The notes under the pieces are model-generated. The model saw only the letters and a program-made list of their open reading frames with translations, was not told the origin of the DNA and did not search any database. A program made the translations under genes and the position numbers. Below, one piece after another: positions 1-8,388 of a stretch of 64,000 nucleotides of DNA. Position 1 is the first letter of the stretch, and each line of letters starts with the position of its first letter. The DNA is from Burkholderia lata (GTDB taxonomy: Bacteria > Pseudomonadota > Gammaproteobacteria > Burkholderiales > Burkholderiaceae): contig NZ_CABVQK010000002.1 in the NCBI RefSeq assembly GCF_902499335.1, forward strand, positions 372,001 through 436,000. Reading direction: 5' to 3'.

Positions 1-699
1 GGTTTCTCGTTCCGCTGGTACGCGGCGCTCGTCGAGGACGACGAACTGCTGACGGCCGCGTGGCTGTCGCTGAAGATCGGCGTGCTGACCGCGTTCGCGT
101 CGGTGTTCATCGGCACGTGGGCCGGCTTCGTGCTCGCGCGGATGGGACGCTTCCGCGGCTTCGCGCTGTTCAGCGGGATGATCAACGCGCCGCTCGTGAT
201 TCCCGAGGTGATCCAGGGGATCTCGCTGCTGCTGCTGTTCATCGAGCTCGCGAAGTGGATCGGCTGGCCGGCCGAACGTGGCGTGTTCACGATCTGGCTT
301 GGCCACGTGATGCTGTGCATCTCGTACGTCGCGATCATCGTGCAGTCGCGCGTGCGCGAGCTGAACCCGTCACTGGAAGAAGCCGCGCTCGATCTCGGCG
401 CAACGCCGCTGAAGGTGTTCTTCACGATCACGCTGCCGCTGATCTCGCAGGCGTTGATCGCAGGCTGGCTGCTGTCGTTCACGCTGTCGATCGACGACCT
501 CGTGCTGTCGGCGTTCCTGTCGGGCCCCGGCTCGACGACGCTGCCGCTCGTGGTGTTCTCGCGCGTGCGCCTCGGCCTGAACCCGGAGATGAACGCGCTC
601 GCGACGCTGTTCATCGTCGCGGTGACGGCCGGCGTCGTGATCGCGAACTTCGTGATGCTGCGCCAGGAGCGCAAGCGGTTGGCGGGGTTCGCGACCTGA
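1..699 (+). CDS. potI: Polyamine (putrescine) ABC transporter permease PotI-like, 5'-truncated
   Basis: This is the inner-membrane permease of a polyamine ABC importer, and its N-terminus lies before the window. The frame is open from base 1, and 232 codons are visible. The translation shows several hydrophobic segments and the cytoplasmic EAA loop (EEAALDLGATPLKVFFTITLP region, near base 380-440) that contacts the ATPase. The following segment, with SIDDLVLSAFLSGPG, is characteristic of PotI/PotC-type permeases. Partner genes (PotF, PotG, PotH) would be expected upstream, outside the window. A strong hairpin terminator follows directly, so this is probably the last gene of its operon. PotC cannot be fully excluded. 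Confidence 0.85.
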   Translation, partial: GFSFRWYAALVEDDELLTAAWLSLKIGVLTAFASVFIGTWAGFVLARMGRFRGFALFSGMINAPLVIPEVIQGISLLLLFIELAKWIGWPAERGVFTIWLGHVMLCISYVAIIVQSRVRELNPSLEEAALDLGATPLKVFFTITLPLISQALIAGWLLSFTLSIDDLVLSAFLSGPGSTTLPLVVFSRVRLGLNPEMNALATLFIVAVTAGVVIANFVMLRQERKRLAGFAT

Positions 700-721
700 C
701 GTTCGGGTTGCGATCGCCATG

Positions 722-763
722 AAAAACGCCCGGTGCCGACGACGAGTCGGGCCGGGCGTTTTG
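722..763 (+). terminator. Rho-independent terminator after potI
   Basis: AAAACGCCCGG pairs with CCGGGCGTTTT around a short loop and is followed by TTGTTT. The A-rich 5' flank makes it usable in both directions. It could therefore also end the convergent lectin gene, whose stop is at 795. Confidence 0.85.
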
Positions 764-794
764 TTTGGTGGTGCCGCGTGTGGATCGGCGCCGG

Positions 795-2408
795 TCAGTA
801 CGCGAAGCGCTTGCCGGGCGTCGTCCAGACCGCCGTGGCGGCTGTGCACGGCTGGAGATTCAGTGCACCGCCGGCGGCCGGCGCGAGGCAACGGCCCGTC
901 GGCTGCGATACGAGCTGCGCCGAACCCGGCGCCGTGCCGGCGTTCACGCGCCATTGCTGATCGGTCTCGCCTGCGACGCAGGTGCGCAGCAGCATGCCGT
1001 TACCCGTGCCGGGCGCCTGGGCGGTGAGGCAGTAGCTGTACTTGGTCTGCAACGTACCGTCACCCGCGACGACCCACAGTTGCGGATTGAAGTGCGTGCC
1101 GCCGGACGTGCGCACCGACGCCAGGGTCGGACACGTGGCCAGCGCGGCGGGATGGCCGTCACCGAGGCCGCCGGACGCGGTCAGGCATGCACCGTTCGCT
1201 TTCACGAGGCCGGCCGCCGACTGCTGCGGGCCGCCGATCAGCGTGGCGACGCCGTTCGTCTGGGATGCGTTCGCATAGCCGGCCGGGCACGACTTGTTGA
1301 CCGTCACCGACGGCGCCGGGACCGTCACCGCATTGCCGATCGCATCGTACGCGCGGATGCTGAACTGCGCGTCCGTATGCGCGACGGACGCGCAGCTCGT
1401 ACGGCTCGAGTTCCAGTCGAAATATTCGACCCACTGGCTGATCCAGCCGACGGGCACCTGCGTCTGCGTCGTGCCGACGTAGATGCTGCCGATGTCGAAG
1501 CTGTCTCCGGTCGAGCCGGGCGTCACGTCGGTGACGTTGCTTTTGAACCAGCCCGGGCCCTGGTTCGTGTCCGGCGTGATGCGGAACCGGTAGGTGTGGC
1601 CTGCGAGCCACTCGTAGCGGTAGCGGCATTGCGCGCCCGCGCTGCCGTCCGTCGCCGAGCCGCTGACCGTGCAGTAGCTGCCCGCGCCGATGCCGGCGCT
1701 CGCGGGCGTGCCGGGTTTTGCGGCGGTCGCGCCCCACAGGCTGAACAGGAATTGCTTGCCGACGCCTTCGCTGGCCGAGACCAACTCGGTCGACTGCAGG
1801 CCGGTATAGCCGTTCAACGTCCCGATCTGGTTCGACCAGAATACGTTCGAGTTCGGGCCCGGGTCCGTCTGCGGCGTGATGAACAGGTCGAGCGTGCCGA
1901 CGCTGCGTACCGTCGACGGGAACCACGTGTTGCTGTAAAGGCCCGGCGTCGAACCGAGGAAGCCGGACAGGGTCGGCGCGGTGGCGGCGGACAGCGTCGC
2001 GAGGCCCGCGGCCGTGTCGGCCGTGATCGTGAAGCTGCGCGCACCCGCCGGCGGCAGCGACGCGACGGCCGGCACGTCGAGCGTGAAGCCCAGCGTGCAG
2101 GTGCCGCCGGCCGGCACCGTCATGCCCGACAGCACGACCCGTGACGCACCGTCGTCGGCGAGCGTGCCGCCGCAGGGACTGGTGAGGGCGTTCGCGCTGA
2201 AGCCGGCGGGCATCCCGATGAAGAGCCCGGCGGCCGCGGGCGCGGTTCCGGTGTTGGCGAGCTTGAGCGTGGCCTTGTCGGTTCCGCCGACCGACGGCGA
2301 TAGCGTGGCGAGCGTCAATGCGGCGGTATAGGCGGGGGTGGCGAAAGCAGTGAGCGGTGCGAACAGCAGCGCGGCAATCGCCGCGCATCCTCGTGTGCCG
2401 ATGGCCAT
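795..2408 (-). CDS. Secreted ricin-type beta-trefoil lectin protein (possible DUF3472)
   Basis: This is a 537-residue exported protein with a Sec signal peptide (cleavage near ...LTAFATPAYT, residue 23). Residues ~25-140 look like an immunoglobulin-like, DUF11-type domain. Residues ~150-350 contain the SNTWFPS, FITPQTDPG and QFLFSLWG stretches that I associate with DUF3472; this is from memory and uncertain. Residues ~400-537 form a ricin-B-like lectin, with CLTA, QLWVV, YCLTAQAPGTGNG, QQWRV and GRCLAPA as repeated QxW-type elements. Cysteine pairs are consistent with a periplasmic or extracellular location. It probably binds a glycan, and I see no catalytic motif. It stands alone, with start ATG at 2408 and an AGGA upstream. 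Confidence 0.7.
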   Translation of the reverse strand: MAIGTRGCAAIAALLFAPLTAFATPAYTAALTLATLSPSVGGTDKATLKLANTGTAPAAAGLFIGMPAGFSANALTSPCGGTLADDGASRVVLSGMTVPAGGTCTLGFTLDVPAVASLPPAGARSFTITADTAAGLATLSAATAPTLSGFLGSTPGLYSNTWFPSTVRSVGTLDLFITPQTDPGPNSNVFWSNQIGTLNGYTGLQSTELVSASEGVGKQFLFSLWGATAAKPGTPASAGIGAGSYCTVSGSATDGSAGAQCRYRYEWLAGHTYRFRITPDTNQGPGWFKSNVTDVTPGSTGDSFDIGSIYVGTTQTQVPVGWISQWVEYFDWNSSRTSCASVAHTDAQFSIRAYDAIGNAVTVPAPSVTVNKSCPAGYANASQTNGVATLIGGPQQSAAGLVKANGACLTASGGLGDGHPAALATCPTLASVRTSGGTHFNPQLWVVAGDGTLQTKYSYCLTAQAPGTGNGMLLRTCVAGETDQQWRVNAGTAPGSAQLVSQPTGRCLAPAAGGALNLQPCTAATAVWTTPGKRFAY

Positions 2409-2522
2409 AACAGGAATCCTTGCTTGTTGTTAGATTCGATACCCGTCGCGATGGCGACGCGACACGAATCTAGCATGGGACTCCCGGCGGATCATGACGA
2501 TTTGAGAATGGCGGCCTCATCG

Positions 2523-2559
2523 CGACCGGGACGCGGGTTCGACTCCCGCGCCCCGGTCG
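2523..2559 (-). other. tRNA-minihelix-like hairpin downstream of tauE
   Basis: CGACCGGG (2523-2530) pairs with CCCGGTCG (2552-2559). One A.C mismatch follows, then CGCGGG pairs with CCCGCG around the 7-nt loop TTCGACT. On the + strand this is an exact tRNA T-arm (G53-TTCGACT-C61) coaxial with an 8-bp acceptor-like stem. No D arm, anticodon arm or CCA is present. It begins 9 nt after the stop of the sulfite-exporter gene. It may be a terminator lacking a T-tract or a tRNA relic. Confidence 0.5.
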
Positions 2560-2568
2560 TATGCCCGC

Positions 2569-3375
2569 TTACGCGCCGAACGCCGCCTTTGCCAGCAGCC
2601 CGAGCGCGACGCACACGAGCACGGCCGCGAACCCGGCCTGCACGTGCCGCGCGGCGAGGTGGTGCGACGCGCCGCGGCCGGCGGCCATGCCGAGCGCGGT
2701 CGCGACGGTGAACCACAGCGTCACGTCGAGCGGTGCGCGCGTGCCCGACACGAGCGTCGCGAACACGCCGCCGGTGCCGACGAGCGCGATCACCATCAGC
2801 GACGTCGCGACGACGCCATGCATCGACACGTTCGTGAACTTGCGCAGCATCGGCACGATCACGAAGCCGCCGCCGACACCGAGCAGCCCCGTCATCAGGC
2901 CCGTCATCGCGCCGGTCGACGCCAGCGCGACGCCGACCGGCCAGGACCACACGAGCCGGCCCGTATCGGGGTTCACGCGGCCGACGCACAGCGGCGACGC
3001 ATCGGCGTCGACCGGCACGTGCCGCAGCGCCTGCAACAACAGGCGGCCGGCGACGACCAGCATCGTCAGCGCGAACAGCGCGAGCAGCAGGCGTTGCGGC
3101 AGCACGTGCGCGAGCCGTACGCCGAGCGTGGTCAGCGGCACGCCGGCCACGGCCATCAGCAGCGCCGCGCGATAGCGCACGAGGCCGCGGCGGAAACCTT
3201 CGAGCGCGCCGAGCGCGGCGCTGCCCGCCACCGCGACGAGCGCGACGGGCGTGGCCTGCTGCATCGGCCAGCTCATGCCGACGACGAGCGCCGGCACCGC
3301 GAGAATGCCGCCGCCGGCGCCGGTCAGGCCGAGCACGGCACCGACGAAACCGCCCAGTACAAGGGAAATCAGCAT
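2569..3375 (-). CDS. TauE/SafE family sulfite/sulfur-compound exporter
   Basis: This is a 268-residue inner-membrane protein with about eight hydrophobic helices in two homologous halves, each starting with a glycine-rich motif (GAVLGLTGAGGGILAVPAL near residue 13 and MTGLLGVGGGFVIVPML near residue 160). That is the TauE/SafE (DUF81) signature. The family moves sulfite, sulfoacetate or related anions out of the cell. It is the last gene of an operon with a sulfurtransferase-SQR fusion and a persulfide dioxygenase. It therefore most likely exports the sulfite or thiosulfate made when sulfide is oxidised. The start follows the upstream stop by 18 bp. Confidence 0.88.
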   Translation of the reverse strand: MLISLVLGGFVGAVLGLTGAGGGILAVPALVVGMSWPMQQATPVALVAVAGSAALGALEGFRRGLVRYRAALLMAVAGVPLTTLGVRLAHVLPQRLLLALFALTMLVVAGRLLLQALRHVPVDADASPLCVGRVNPDTGRLVWSWPVGVALASTGAMTGLMTGLLGVGGGFVIVPMLRKFTNVSMHGVVATSLMVIALVGTGGVFATLVSGTRAPLDVTLWFTVATALGMAAGRGASHHLAARHVQAGFAAVLVCVALGLLAKAAFGA

Positions 3376-3393
3376 GACGTCATCGCGCTCCGG

Positions 3394-5061
3394 TCAACGC
3401 GCGATCGCGGGCTTCGCGAGCCATTCGCGGCCCTTGAGCATCGCCTTCCAGTAGAGCGGCGGCAGCACGCGCTCCTTGAGCAGCCACGCGAGCCGTGACG
3501 GGCGCTTGCCGTCGATCAGCCATGCGGGGAAGGTCGGTGCGACCTTGCCGCCGTACAGGAATTCGGCGAGCACGATCTTGCCGCGCTCGACCGTGAGCGG
3601 GCACGAGCCATAGCCGTCGTACGCGGCGTCGCCGTGCGCGCGGCCGAGCGACGCGAGCAGGTTGTGTGCAACCACCGGCGCCTGCTTGCGGGCGGCCGCG
3701 GCCGTTTTCGCATTGGTCGTGTTGGTGGCGTCGCCGAGCGCGTAGATGTCCGGAAACTGCCGGTGCCGCAGCGTCGCCGGATCGACGTCGATCCAGCCGG
3801 CCGCATCGGCGAGCGGGCTCGAACGCACGAAGTCGGGTGCCTTCTGCGGCGGCACGACGTGGATCATGTCGAACGAGCGCACGACGGTTTCCTTGCCGCC
3901 GTCCGGCAGCGCGCGCGCGAACGTCGCGCGGCGCGCGGGCCCGTCGATCGACACGAGGTTGTGGCCGAACGACAGCGCGATGTCGTAGCTTTTCACGTAC
4001 TCCATCAGCGCGGGCACGTAGTCGGCGACGCCGAACAGTGCGCCGCCCGCATTCAGGAACTCGACGTTCGCGGCTTCGAGACGGCCCGCGCGACGCCAGT
4101 GGTCGCACGACAGGTACATCGCCTTCTGTGGCGCGCCCGCGCACTTGATCGGCATCGGCGGTTGCGTGAAGAGTGCATTGCCGCCGCGGAACGCGCGCAC
4201 GAGCTCCCACGTGTACGGTGCGAGATCGTAGCGGTAGTTGGACGTGACGCCGTTGCGGCCGAGCGTGTCGGCGAGGCCTTCGATTCCGTGCCAGTCGAGC
4301 TTGAGCCCCGGGCACACGACGAGCTTGCGATATCCGATGCGGCGGCAACCGTCGAGCACGACCGTGTGCGCGTCGGGCTCGAAGGCCGCGACGGCGGCCT
4401 GGATCCGGTGCACGCCGCGCGGCAGCACATCGGTCATCCGGCGCGCGGTGGTCTCGGGCCGGAACACGCCCGCGCCGACCATCGTCCAGCCGGGCTGGTA
4501 GTAATGGACGTCGGCCGGATCGATCACCGCGATGTCGAGCGACGCGTCGCGCGCGAGCAGGCTCGACGCGACCGCGATGCCGGCCGCGCCCGCGCCGACG
4601 ATCACGATGTCGTGCCGCGCGTCGACGGCCGGTGCCGCCTGCTTGCCGCCTTGCGCGACACGCGACGCGAGCGCGCGCAGGTCGTAGCCGGCTGCGCCGG
4701 CCGTCGCGACGATGTCGTTCAGCGGACGCAGGCCGGCTTGCGACAGCGCCCACAGCGTGGCCGAGCGCGTGCCGCTGCGGCAGTACGCGAGCGCCGGGCC
4801 TTCAAGCGACGCGACGAGTGCGCCGAACTGCGCGGCCTGGTCGTCGGTCACCTTGCCCGTATCGACCGGCAGGTAATGCACGTCGATGCCGAGCGGCGCG
4901 GCGGCCGCGCGGATCTCGGTGACGGTCGGCTGGTCGGGGCCTTCGCCGTCGGGCCGGTTGCAGATGATCGCGCGGATGCCGGCCGCGTGAAGCGCGGGCA
5001 GGTCGGCCGCCGCGATCTGCGGCGAGACCGACAGCGCGTCGGTCAGCTTGCGGATGGTCAT
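3394..5061 (-). CDS. DUF442 sulfurtransferase / sulfide:quinone oxidoreductase fusion
   Basis: This is a 555-residue two-domain enzyme. Residues 1-110 are a DUF442 (TIGR01244) rhodanese/phosphatase-like domain with the active loop CRSGTRS (Cys94). Residues ~148-555 are a flavoprotein of the type II sulfide:quinone oxidoreductase family. The FAD-binding GAGAAG lies at 156-161. Two redox cysteines sit in KCAGAPQK (Cys307) and GYGSCPL (Cys487), the motifs carrying the catalytic disulfide in SQOR. GD at 443-444 fits the second FAD motif. It should oxidise H2S at the membrane, pass electrons to quinone and hand sulfane sulfur to an acceptor. The start at 5061 has GGAGAA upstream; a longer frame upstream of this point is a shadow of the dioxygenase gene. 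Confidence 0.85.
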   Translation of the reverse strand: MTIRKLTDALSVSPQIAAADLPALHAAGIRAIICNRPDGEGPDQPTVTEIRAAAAPLGIDVHYLPVDTGKVTDDQAAQFGALVASLEGPALAYCRSGTRSATLWALSQAGLRPLNDIVATAGAAGYDLRALASRVAQGGKQAAPAVDARHDIVIVGAGAAGIAVASSLLARDASLDIAVIDPADVHYYQPGWTMVGAGVFRPETTARRMTDVLPRGVHRIQAAVAAFEPDAHTVVLDGCRRIGYRKLVVCPGLKLDWHGIEGLADTLGRNGVTSNYRYDLAPYTWELVRAFRGGNALFTQPPMPIKCAGAPQKAMYLSCDHWRRAGRLEAANVEFLNAGGALFGVADYVPALMEYVKSYDIALSFGHNLVSIDGPARRATFARALPDGGKETVVRSFDMIHVVPPQKAPDFVRSSPLADAAGWIDVDPATLRHRQFPDIYALGDATNTTNAKTAAAARKQAPVVAHNLLASLGRAHGDAAYDGYGSCPLTVERGKIVLAEFLYGGKVAPTFPAWLIDGKRPSRLAWLLKERVLPPLYWKAMLKGREWLAKPAIAR

Positions 5062-5090
5062 GTCGGGGTTCTCCGGGTAGGGCGTGCGGC

Positions 5091-5975
5091 TCAGATCGCG
5101 TCGAGCGGGATCTTCAGGTAGCGCACGCCGTTGTTTTCGGGCTCGGGCAGGTGGCCGGCGCGCATGTTGACCTGCACGGACGGCAGCATCAGCACGGGCA
5201 TCGCGAGCGTGGCATCCCGCGCGGTGCGCATCGCGACGAAATCGTCCTCGGTCACGCCGTCCTTCACGTGCACGTTCGCGCGGCGTTGCTCGGCCACGGT
5301 CGTCTCGAACTGCACGTCTCGGCCGCCCGGCTGGTAGTCGTGGCACAGGTACAGGCGCGTGTCGGGCGGCAAGTCGAGCACGCGTGCGATCGAGCGGTAC
5401 AGCGTGCGTGCGTCGCCGCCGGGGAAGTCGCAGCGGGCCGTGCCGTAGTCGGGCATGAACAGCGTGTCGCCGACGAAGGCCGCGCGTTGCGTCGCGTCGT
5501 CGACGCAGTAGGTCATGCACGCGGGCGTGTGGCCCGGTGTATGCAGCGCGCGGATCGTCAGCCCGCCGAGCGCGAGCGTGTCGCCGTCGTCGAGCAGCCG
5601 GTCGAACTGGCGGCCATCGTGCGCGAAGCCGGGGCCCGCGTTGAACAGCGTGCCGAACACGTGCTGCACGCGGCGCACGTGCGAACCGATCGCGATCTGG
5701 CCGCCGACGTGTTCCTTCAGGTACGGCGCGGCCGACAGGTGGTCGGCGTGCACGTGGGTTTCCAGCAGCCAGTGCACGTCCGCGCCGAGTTCGGCGACGC
5801 GGGCGATCAGCCGGTCGGCGCTGGCCGTGTGCGTTCGGCCGGACTTCGGGTCGTAGTCGAGCACGCTGTCGATCAGCGCGCACGCGCGGCTCGCGGTATC
5901 GAGCAGGAGATAGCTGACGGTGTGGGTCGCCGGGTCGAAAAAGCCTTCGACCGACAGCGTGGTGGCATCGCTCAC
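5091..5975 (-). CDS. Persulfide dioxygenase-type metallo-beta-lactamase fold hydrolase (Blh/ETHE1-like)
   Basis: This is a 294-residue cytoplasmic MBL-fold protein. It has the metal-binding motif THVHADH (near residue 85), a downstream LHTPGHTPACMTY histidine and GDTLFMPDYGTARCDFPGG, which together are typical of persulfide dioxygenases and Blh proteins. The expected reaction oxidises glutathione persulfide to sulfite. I chose the GTG at 5975 because GAGGAC lies 8 nt upstream; the frame extends to 6047, but that extension covers the promoter. It is the first gene of the sulfide operon, 30 bp from the SQR fusion, and lies just downstream of a sigma-54-type promoter. Confidence 0.87.
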   Translation of the reverse strand: MSDATTLSVEGFFDPATHTVSYLLLDTASRACALIDSVLDYDPKSGRTHTASADRLIARVAELGADVHWLLETHVHADHLSAAPYLKEHVGGQIAIGSHVRRVQHVFGTLFNAGPGFAHDGRQFDRLLDDGDTLALGGLTIRALHTPGHTPACMTYCVDDATQRAAFVGDTLFMPDYGTARCDFPGGDARTLYRSIARVLDLPPDTRLYLCHDYQPGGRDVQFETTVAEQRRANVHVKDGVTEDDFVAMRTARDATLAMPVLMLPSVQVNMRAGHLPEPENNGVRYLKIPLDAI

Positions 5976-6020
5976 GGGGTGTCCTCGATCGGGTTCTGCA
6001 TCTGCAATCGGGATGGGTAA

Positions 6021-6036
6021 TTCAAGAACCGTGCCA
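6021..6036 (-). promoter_or_regulatory. Sigma-54 (-24/-12) promoter of the sulfide operon
   Basis: On the minus strand TGGCACGGTTCTTGAA matches the RpoN consensus TGGCACG-N4-TTGCA closely. The -24 GG and the -12 dinucleotide are 10 nt apart; the latter is GA instead of GC. It lies 46 nt before the GTG of the persulfide dioxygenase. A sigma-54-dependent activator is encoded divergently next door, which supports the call. Confidence 0.75.
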
Positions 6037-6143
6037 GCCTGCACCAAGGCATAGGCCGATCTGCCAGGGACTTGATTCGGCTCGGGTTTTTTGCGCGGCC
6101 GCAGGGATGTTCGGGTGTCGGCGGCCTCCGTTCGTCACTGTGG

Positions 6144-6192
6144 ACTGCCACATCTGGCAGTGTCGTGGCAGAATTGGCAGTCAGCCTGGCAG
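6144..6192. promoter_or_regulatory. Activator half-site cluster (UAS) between fisR-like gene and sulfide operon
   Basis: A palindrome ACTGCCA-CATC-TGGCAGT (6144-6161) is followed by TGGCAG at 6166, 6175 and 6187, roughly one helical turn apart. One more CTGCCA lies at 6061. The cluster sits 108-171 bp upstream of the -24 element, the usual range for enhancer sites of sigma-54 activators. It is also directly before the activator's own start, so autoregulation is possible. Confidence 0.65.
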
Positions 6193-6224
6193 TTCGTCAG
6201 GCAGCCCCTTCACCGAGCGTCCGC

Positions 6225-7607
6225 ATGAATCCGCATGACACCATCCCGATCGTCCCCGCGCCGCGCCACGATGTCATGCCCGACGTGCGCGCGCTGGTCG
6301 CGTATCTCGAGCAGGATCCGCAGCCGATGATCGTCGTCGATCCCGACTACCGCATCCTCGCGGCGAACGATGCGTACCGGCGCCAGTTCGGCGTCGCGGG
6401 CGTCGAGCACGTGGGCCGGCATTGCTTTCAGGTCTCGCATCACTACGACGTGCCGTGCGACCAGGCCGGCGAGCATTGTCCGATGAAGCAGGCGCTCGAA
6501 TCGCGCGGGTTGAACCGCGTGCTGCACATCCACCACACGCCGCGCGGCCCCGAGCATGTCGACGTCGAATTGCGGCCGATCTTCGATGCGCTCGGCAACG
6601 TGATCGCGTACGTCGAGCGGCTGACGACGGTGCGCAGCGCGTCCGCGCAGCCGAGTGCGGAAGGGCTCGTCGGAGGCGCCGACGCGTTCAATGCGGCGCT
6701 CGGCGCATTGCAGCGCGTGGCTCCTTCGATGCTGCCGGTGCTGCTGCTCGGCGAATCGGGCACCGGCAAGGAACTGTTCGCCCGCGCGCTGCACGAGGCG
6801 AGCGACCGCGCGATGGGACCGTTCGTCGTCGTCGATTGTTCGGGGATCGCCGAGACGCTGTTCGAGAGCGAACTGTTCGGTTACGAGAAGGGTGCGTTCA
6901 CGGGCGCGAACCAGCGCAAGCCGGGCCTCGTCGAGACCGCACAGGGCGGCACGCTGTTTCTCGACGAGATCGGCGACGTGCCGCTGCCGATGCAGGTGAA
7001 GCTGCTGCGGCTGATCGAGTCGGGCACGTTCCGCCGCGTCGGCGGTGTCGAGGCGCTGCGCGCGGATTTCCGACTGGTCGCGGCCACGCACAAGCCGCTG
7101 CGCGAGATGATCGACGACGGCCGGTTCCGGCAGGACCTCTACTACCGGATCAACGCTTTTCCGATTCCGTTGCCGGCGTTGCGCGACCGGCGCGGGGACG
7201 TCGCGCTGCTGGCCGAATCGATCCTGCGGCGGATCGCGAACGCGCGCGCCAGCGCGGGCGACGCGGGCGCGCGGCCGTTCGTGCTGACCGAGCGCGCGCG
7301 TGCGTGTCTCGATGCGTATGCATGGCCCGGCAACATCCGCGAGCTGCGCAACGTGCTCGAACGCGCGTGCCTGTTCGCGGACGACGGGACGATCCGGGTC
7401 GAGCATCTGCCGGCCGAGCTGGTCGCCGCATCGGCGGCGCCGCAGGATGGAGCAGCCGATGCGCGCGGCGTGTCGGACGCGGAACTCGTGCGCATCGCGC
7501 GCACGTTCGACGGCACGCGCAAGGCGCTCGCCGAGCAGGTCGGGATGAGCGAGCGAACCTTGTACCGGCGGATGAAGGCGCTCGGGCTCGGGTCGCGCGA
7601 ACGCTGA
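6225..7607 (+). CDS. fisR: FisR-like sulfane-sulfur-responsive sigma-54-dependent activator
   Basis: This is a 460-residue regulator. An N-terminal PAS-like sensor (~25-140) is followed by an AAA+ sigma-54 activation domain (~150-390) and a Fis-type HTH ([13 protein letters not shown]) at the end. The AAA+ domain has GESGTGKE (Walker A), the GAFTGA loop that contacts RpoN, and [10 protein letters not shown] (Walker B). The sensor carries Cys67, Cys78 and Cys85. From memory, this C-x10-C-x6-C spacing matches the persulfide-sensing cysteines of Cupriavidus FisR. It is divergent from the persulfide dioxygenase/SQR operon, its expected target. I chose ATG 6225 because an upstream in-frame extension would run through the operator region. 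Confidence 0.85.
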   Translation: MNPHDTIPIVPAPRHDVMPDVRALVAYLEQDPQPMIVVDPDYRILAANDAYRRQFGVAGVEHVGRHCFQVSHHYDVPCDQAGEHCPMKQALESRGLNRVLHIHHTPRGPEHVDVELRPIFDALGNVIAYVERLTTVRSASAQPSAEGLVGGADAFNAALGALQRVAPSMLPVLLLGESGTGKELFARALHEASDRAMGPFVVVDCSGIAETLFESELFGYEKGAFTGANQRKPGLVETAQGGTLFLDEIGDVPLPMQVKLLRLIESGTFRRVGGVEALRADFRLVAATHKPLREMIDDGRFRQDLYYRINAFPIPLPALRDRRGDVALLAESILRRIANARASAGDAGARPFVLTERARACLDAYAWPGNIRELRNVLERACLFADDGTIRVEHLPAELVAASAAPQDGAADARGVSDAELVRIARTFDGTRKALAEQVGMSERTLYRRMKALGLGSRER

Positions 7608-7693
7608 ACGATCGCGCGGCGAGCGGCTGGCAGTTGGCAGCGGCAGGCGGCTTTGTCGATAATGGCGCGTTCGATCCTGCCCCCACTTCGCCG

Positions 7694-8224
7694 ATGAAAA
7701 GACGCTTCCTTTCGCCTTGCCTGTTTCTTGCAGCTACTGCGCTGTGCAACTCGGCGCAGGCCGCCGCCGAATACACATGGACCGATGCGGCCGGCGCACA
7801 TGCGGTGACGCTCGCGAGAACCGAGTCCGGCGACGACGTCGAACTCAAGGTTGCCGCGACGCTCGACGGCCGGCCCGACTGGACCGTGCGCGACTACGTG
7901 AAGGAATGCCCGGTCGACGTGATCCTCGACGTCGTGCCCGCGTCGATCGAAATGCGCGACCTGCTCGGCAACGGCCGCAAGCAGTTCCTGTTCGCGTACA
8001 AGATCGGCTGCCGCGGCGACGTCAGCGCCGACCAGGTCAAGTACTTCCTGATCGACCAGGGTACGAAGTACGTGCTGCGCGGCGAGGAAACCGTCACGGT
8101 CAACGGCAAGTTCATGGACGGCGGCGCGGCACCCGTGCCGAATGCGGACCTGAAAGCCCAACCCGCGTTCCTGCGCTACATGACGAAGCATTGGCGCGGG
8201 ATCAGCGCGCGCGACTATCGATAG
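7694..8224 (+). CDS. Exported protein of unknown function
   Basis: This is a 176-residue protein with a Sec signal peptide (KRR n-region, hydrophobic core, AQA cleavage near residue 24). The mature part has no membrane segment. It contains a paired-cysteine arrangement (VKECPVDVIL and KIGCRGDV) suggesting one disulfide in the periplasm. The segments NGRKQFLFAYKIGC and DQVKYFLIDQGTKYVLRG suggest a compact beta-rich domain. I have a faint memory of similar proteins named M949_RS01915-family but would not rely on it. It is monocistronic, between fisR and the DUF2975 pair. Confidence 0.6.
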   Translation: MKRRFLSPCLFLAATALCNSAQAAAEYTWTDAAGAHAVTLARTESGDDVELKVAATLDGRPDWTVRDYVKECPVDVILDVVPASIEMRDLLGNGRKQFLFAYKIGCRGDVSADQVKYFLIDQGTKYVLRGEETVTVNGKFMDGGAAPVPNADLKAQPAFLRYMTKHWRGISARDYR

Positions 8225-8321
8225 GTGCGCGCCCGGCGATCGCGACGGTGCGTGCGACATGCGCCTGTCGAGGTGAGTGCAAACATGCCGGGCGAGAAGG
8301 AATCATTTCTGAACAACCATA

Positions 8322-8342
8322 AATTATCGTTTTACGATAATT
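8322..8342. promoter_or_regulatory. Palindromic operator upstream of DUF2975/XRE pair
   Basis: AATTATCGT-TTT-ACGATAATT is a perfect 9+3+9 palindrome in an AT-rich pocket, 46 bp before the DUF2975 start; a further TATCG follows at 8343. It is a likely operator, and the small XRE repressor encoded at the end of this operon is the obvious candidate to bind it. Confidence 0.65.
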
Positions 8343-8388
8343 ATCGGTGTACACTCGACGCACGTTCATTCCCCGTCGAGGACTTCGC

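Noticed and set aside
2523-2559. A complete tRNA gene
   Set aside because: Only the T arm and acceptor-like helix are present; no D arm, anticodon arm or 3' CCA can be found on either strand.
3394-5883. An 829-residue product starting far upstream of the SQR fusion
   Set aside because: The first 270 residues are an Arg-rich shadow of the persulfide dioxygenase in another frame. The real start, 5061, has a ribosome site and begins the DUF442 domain.
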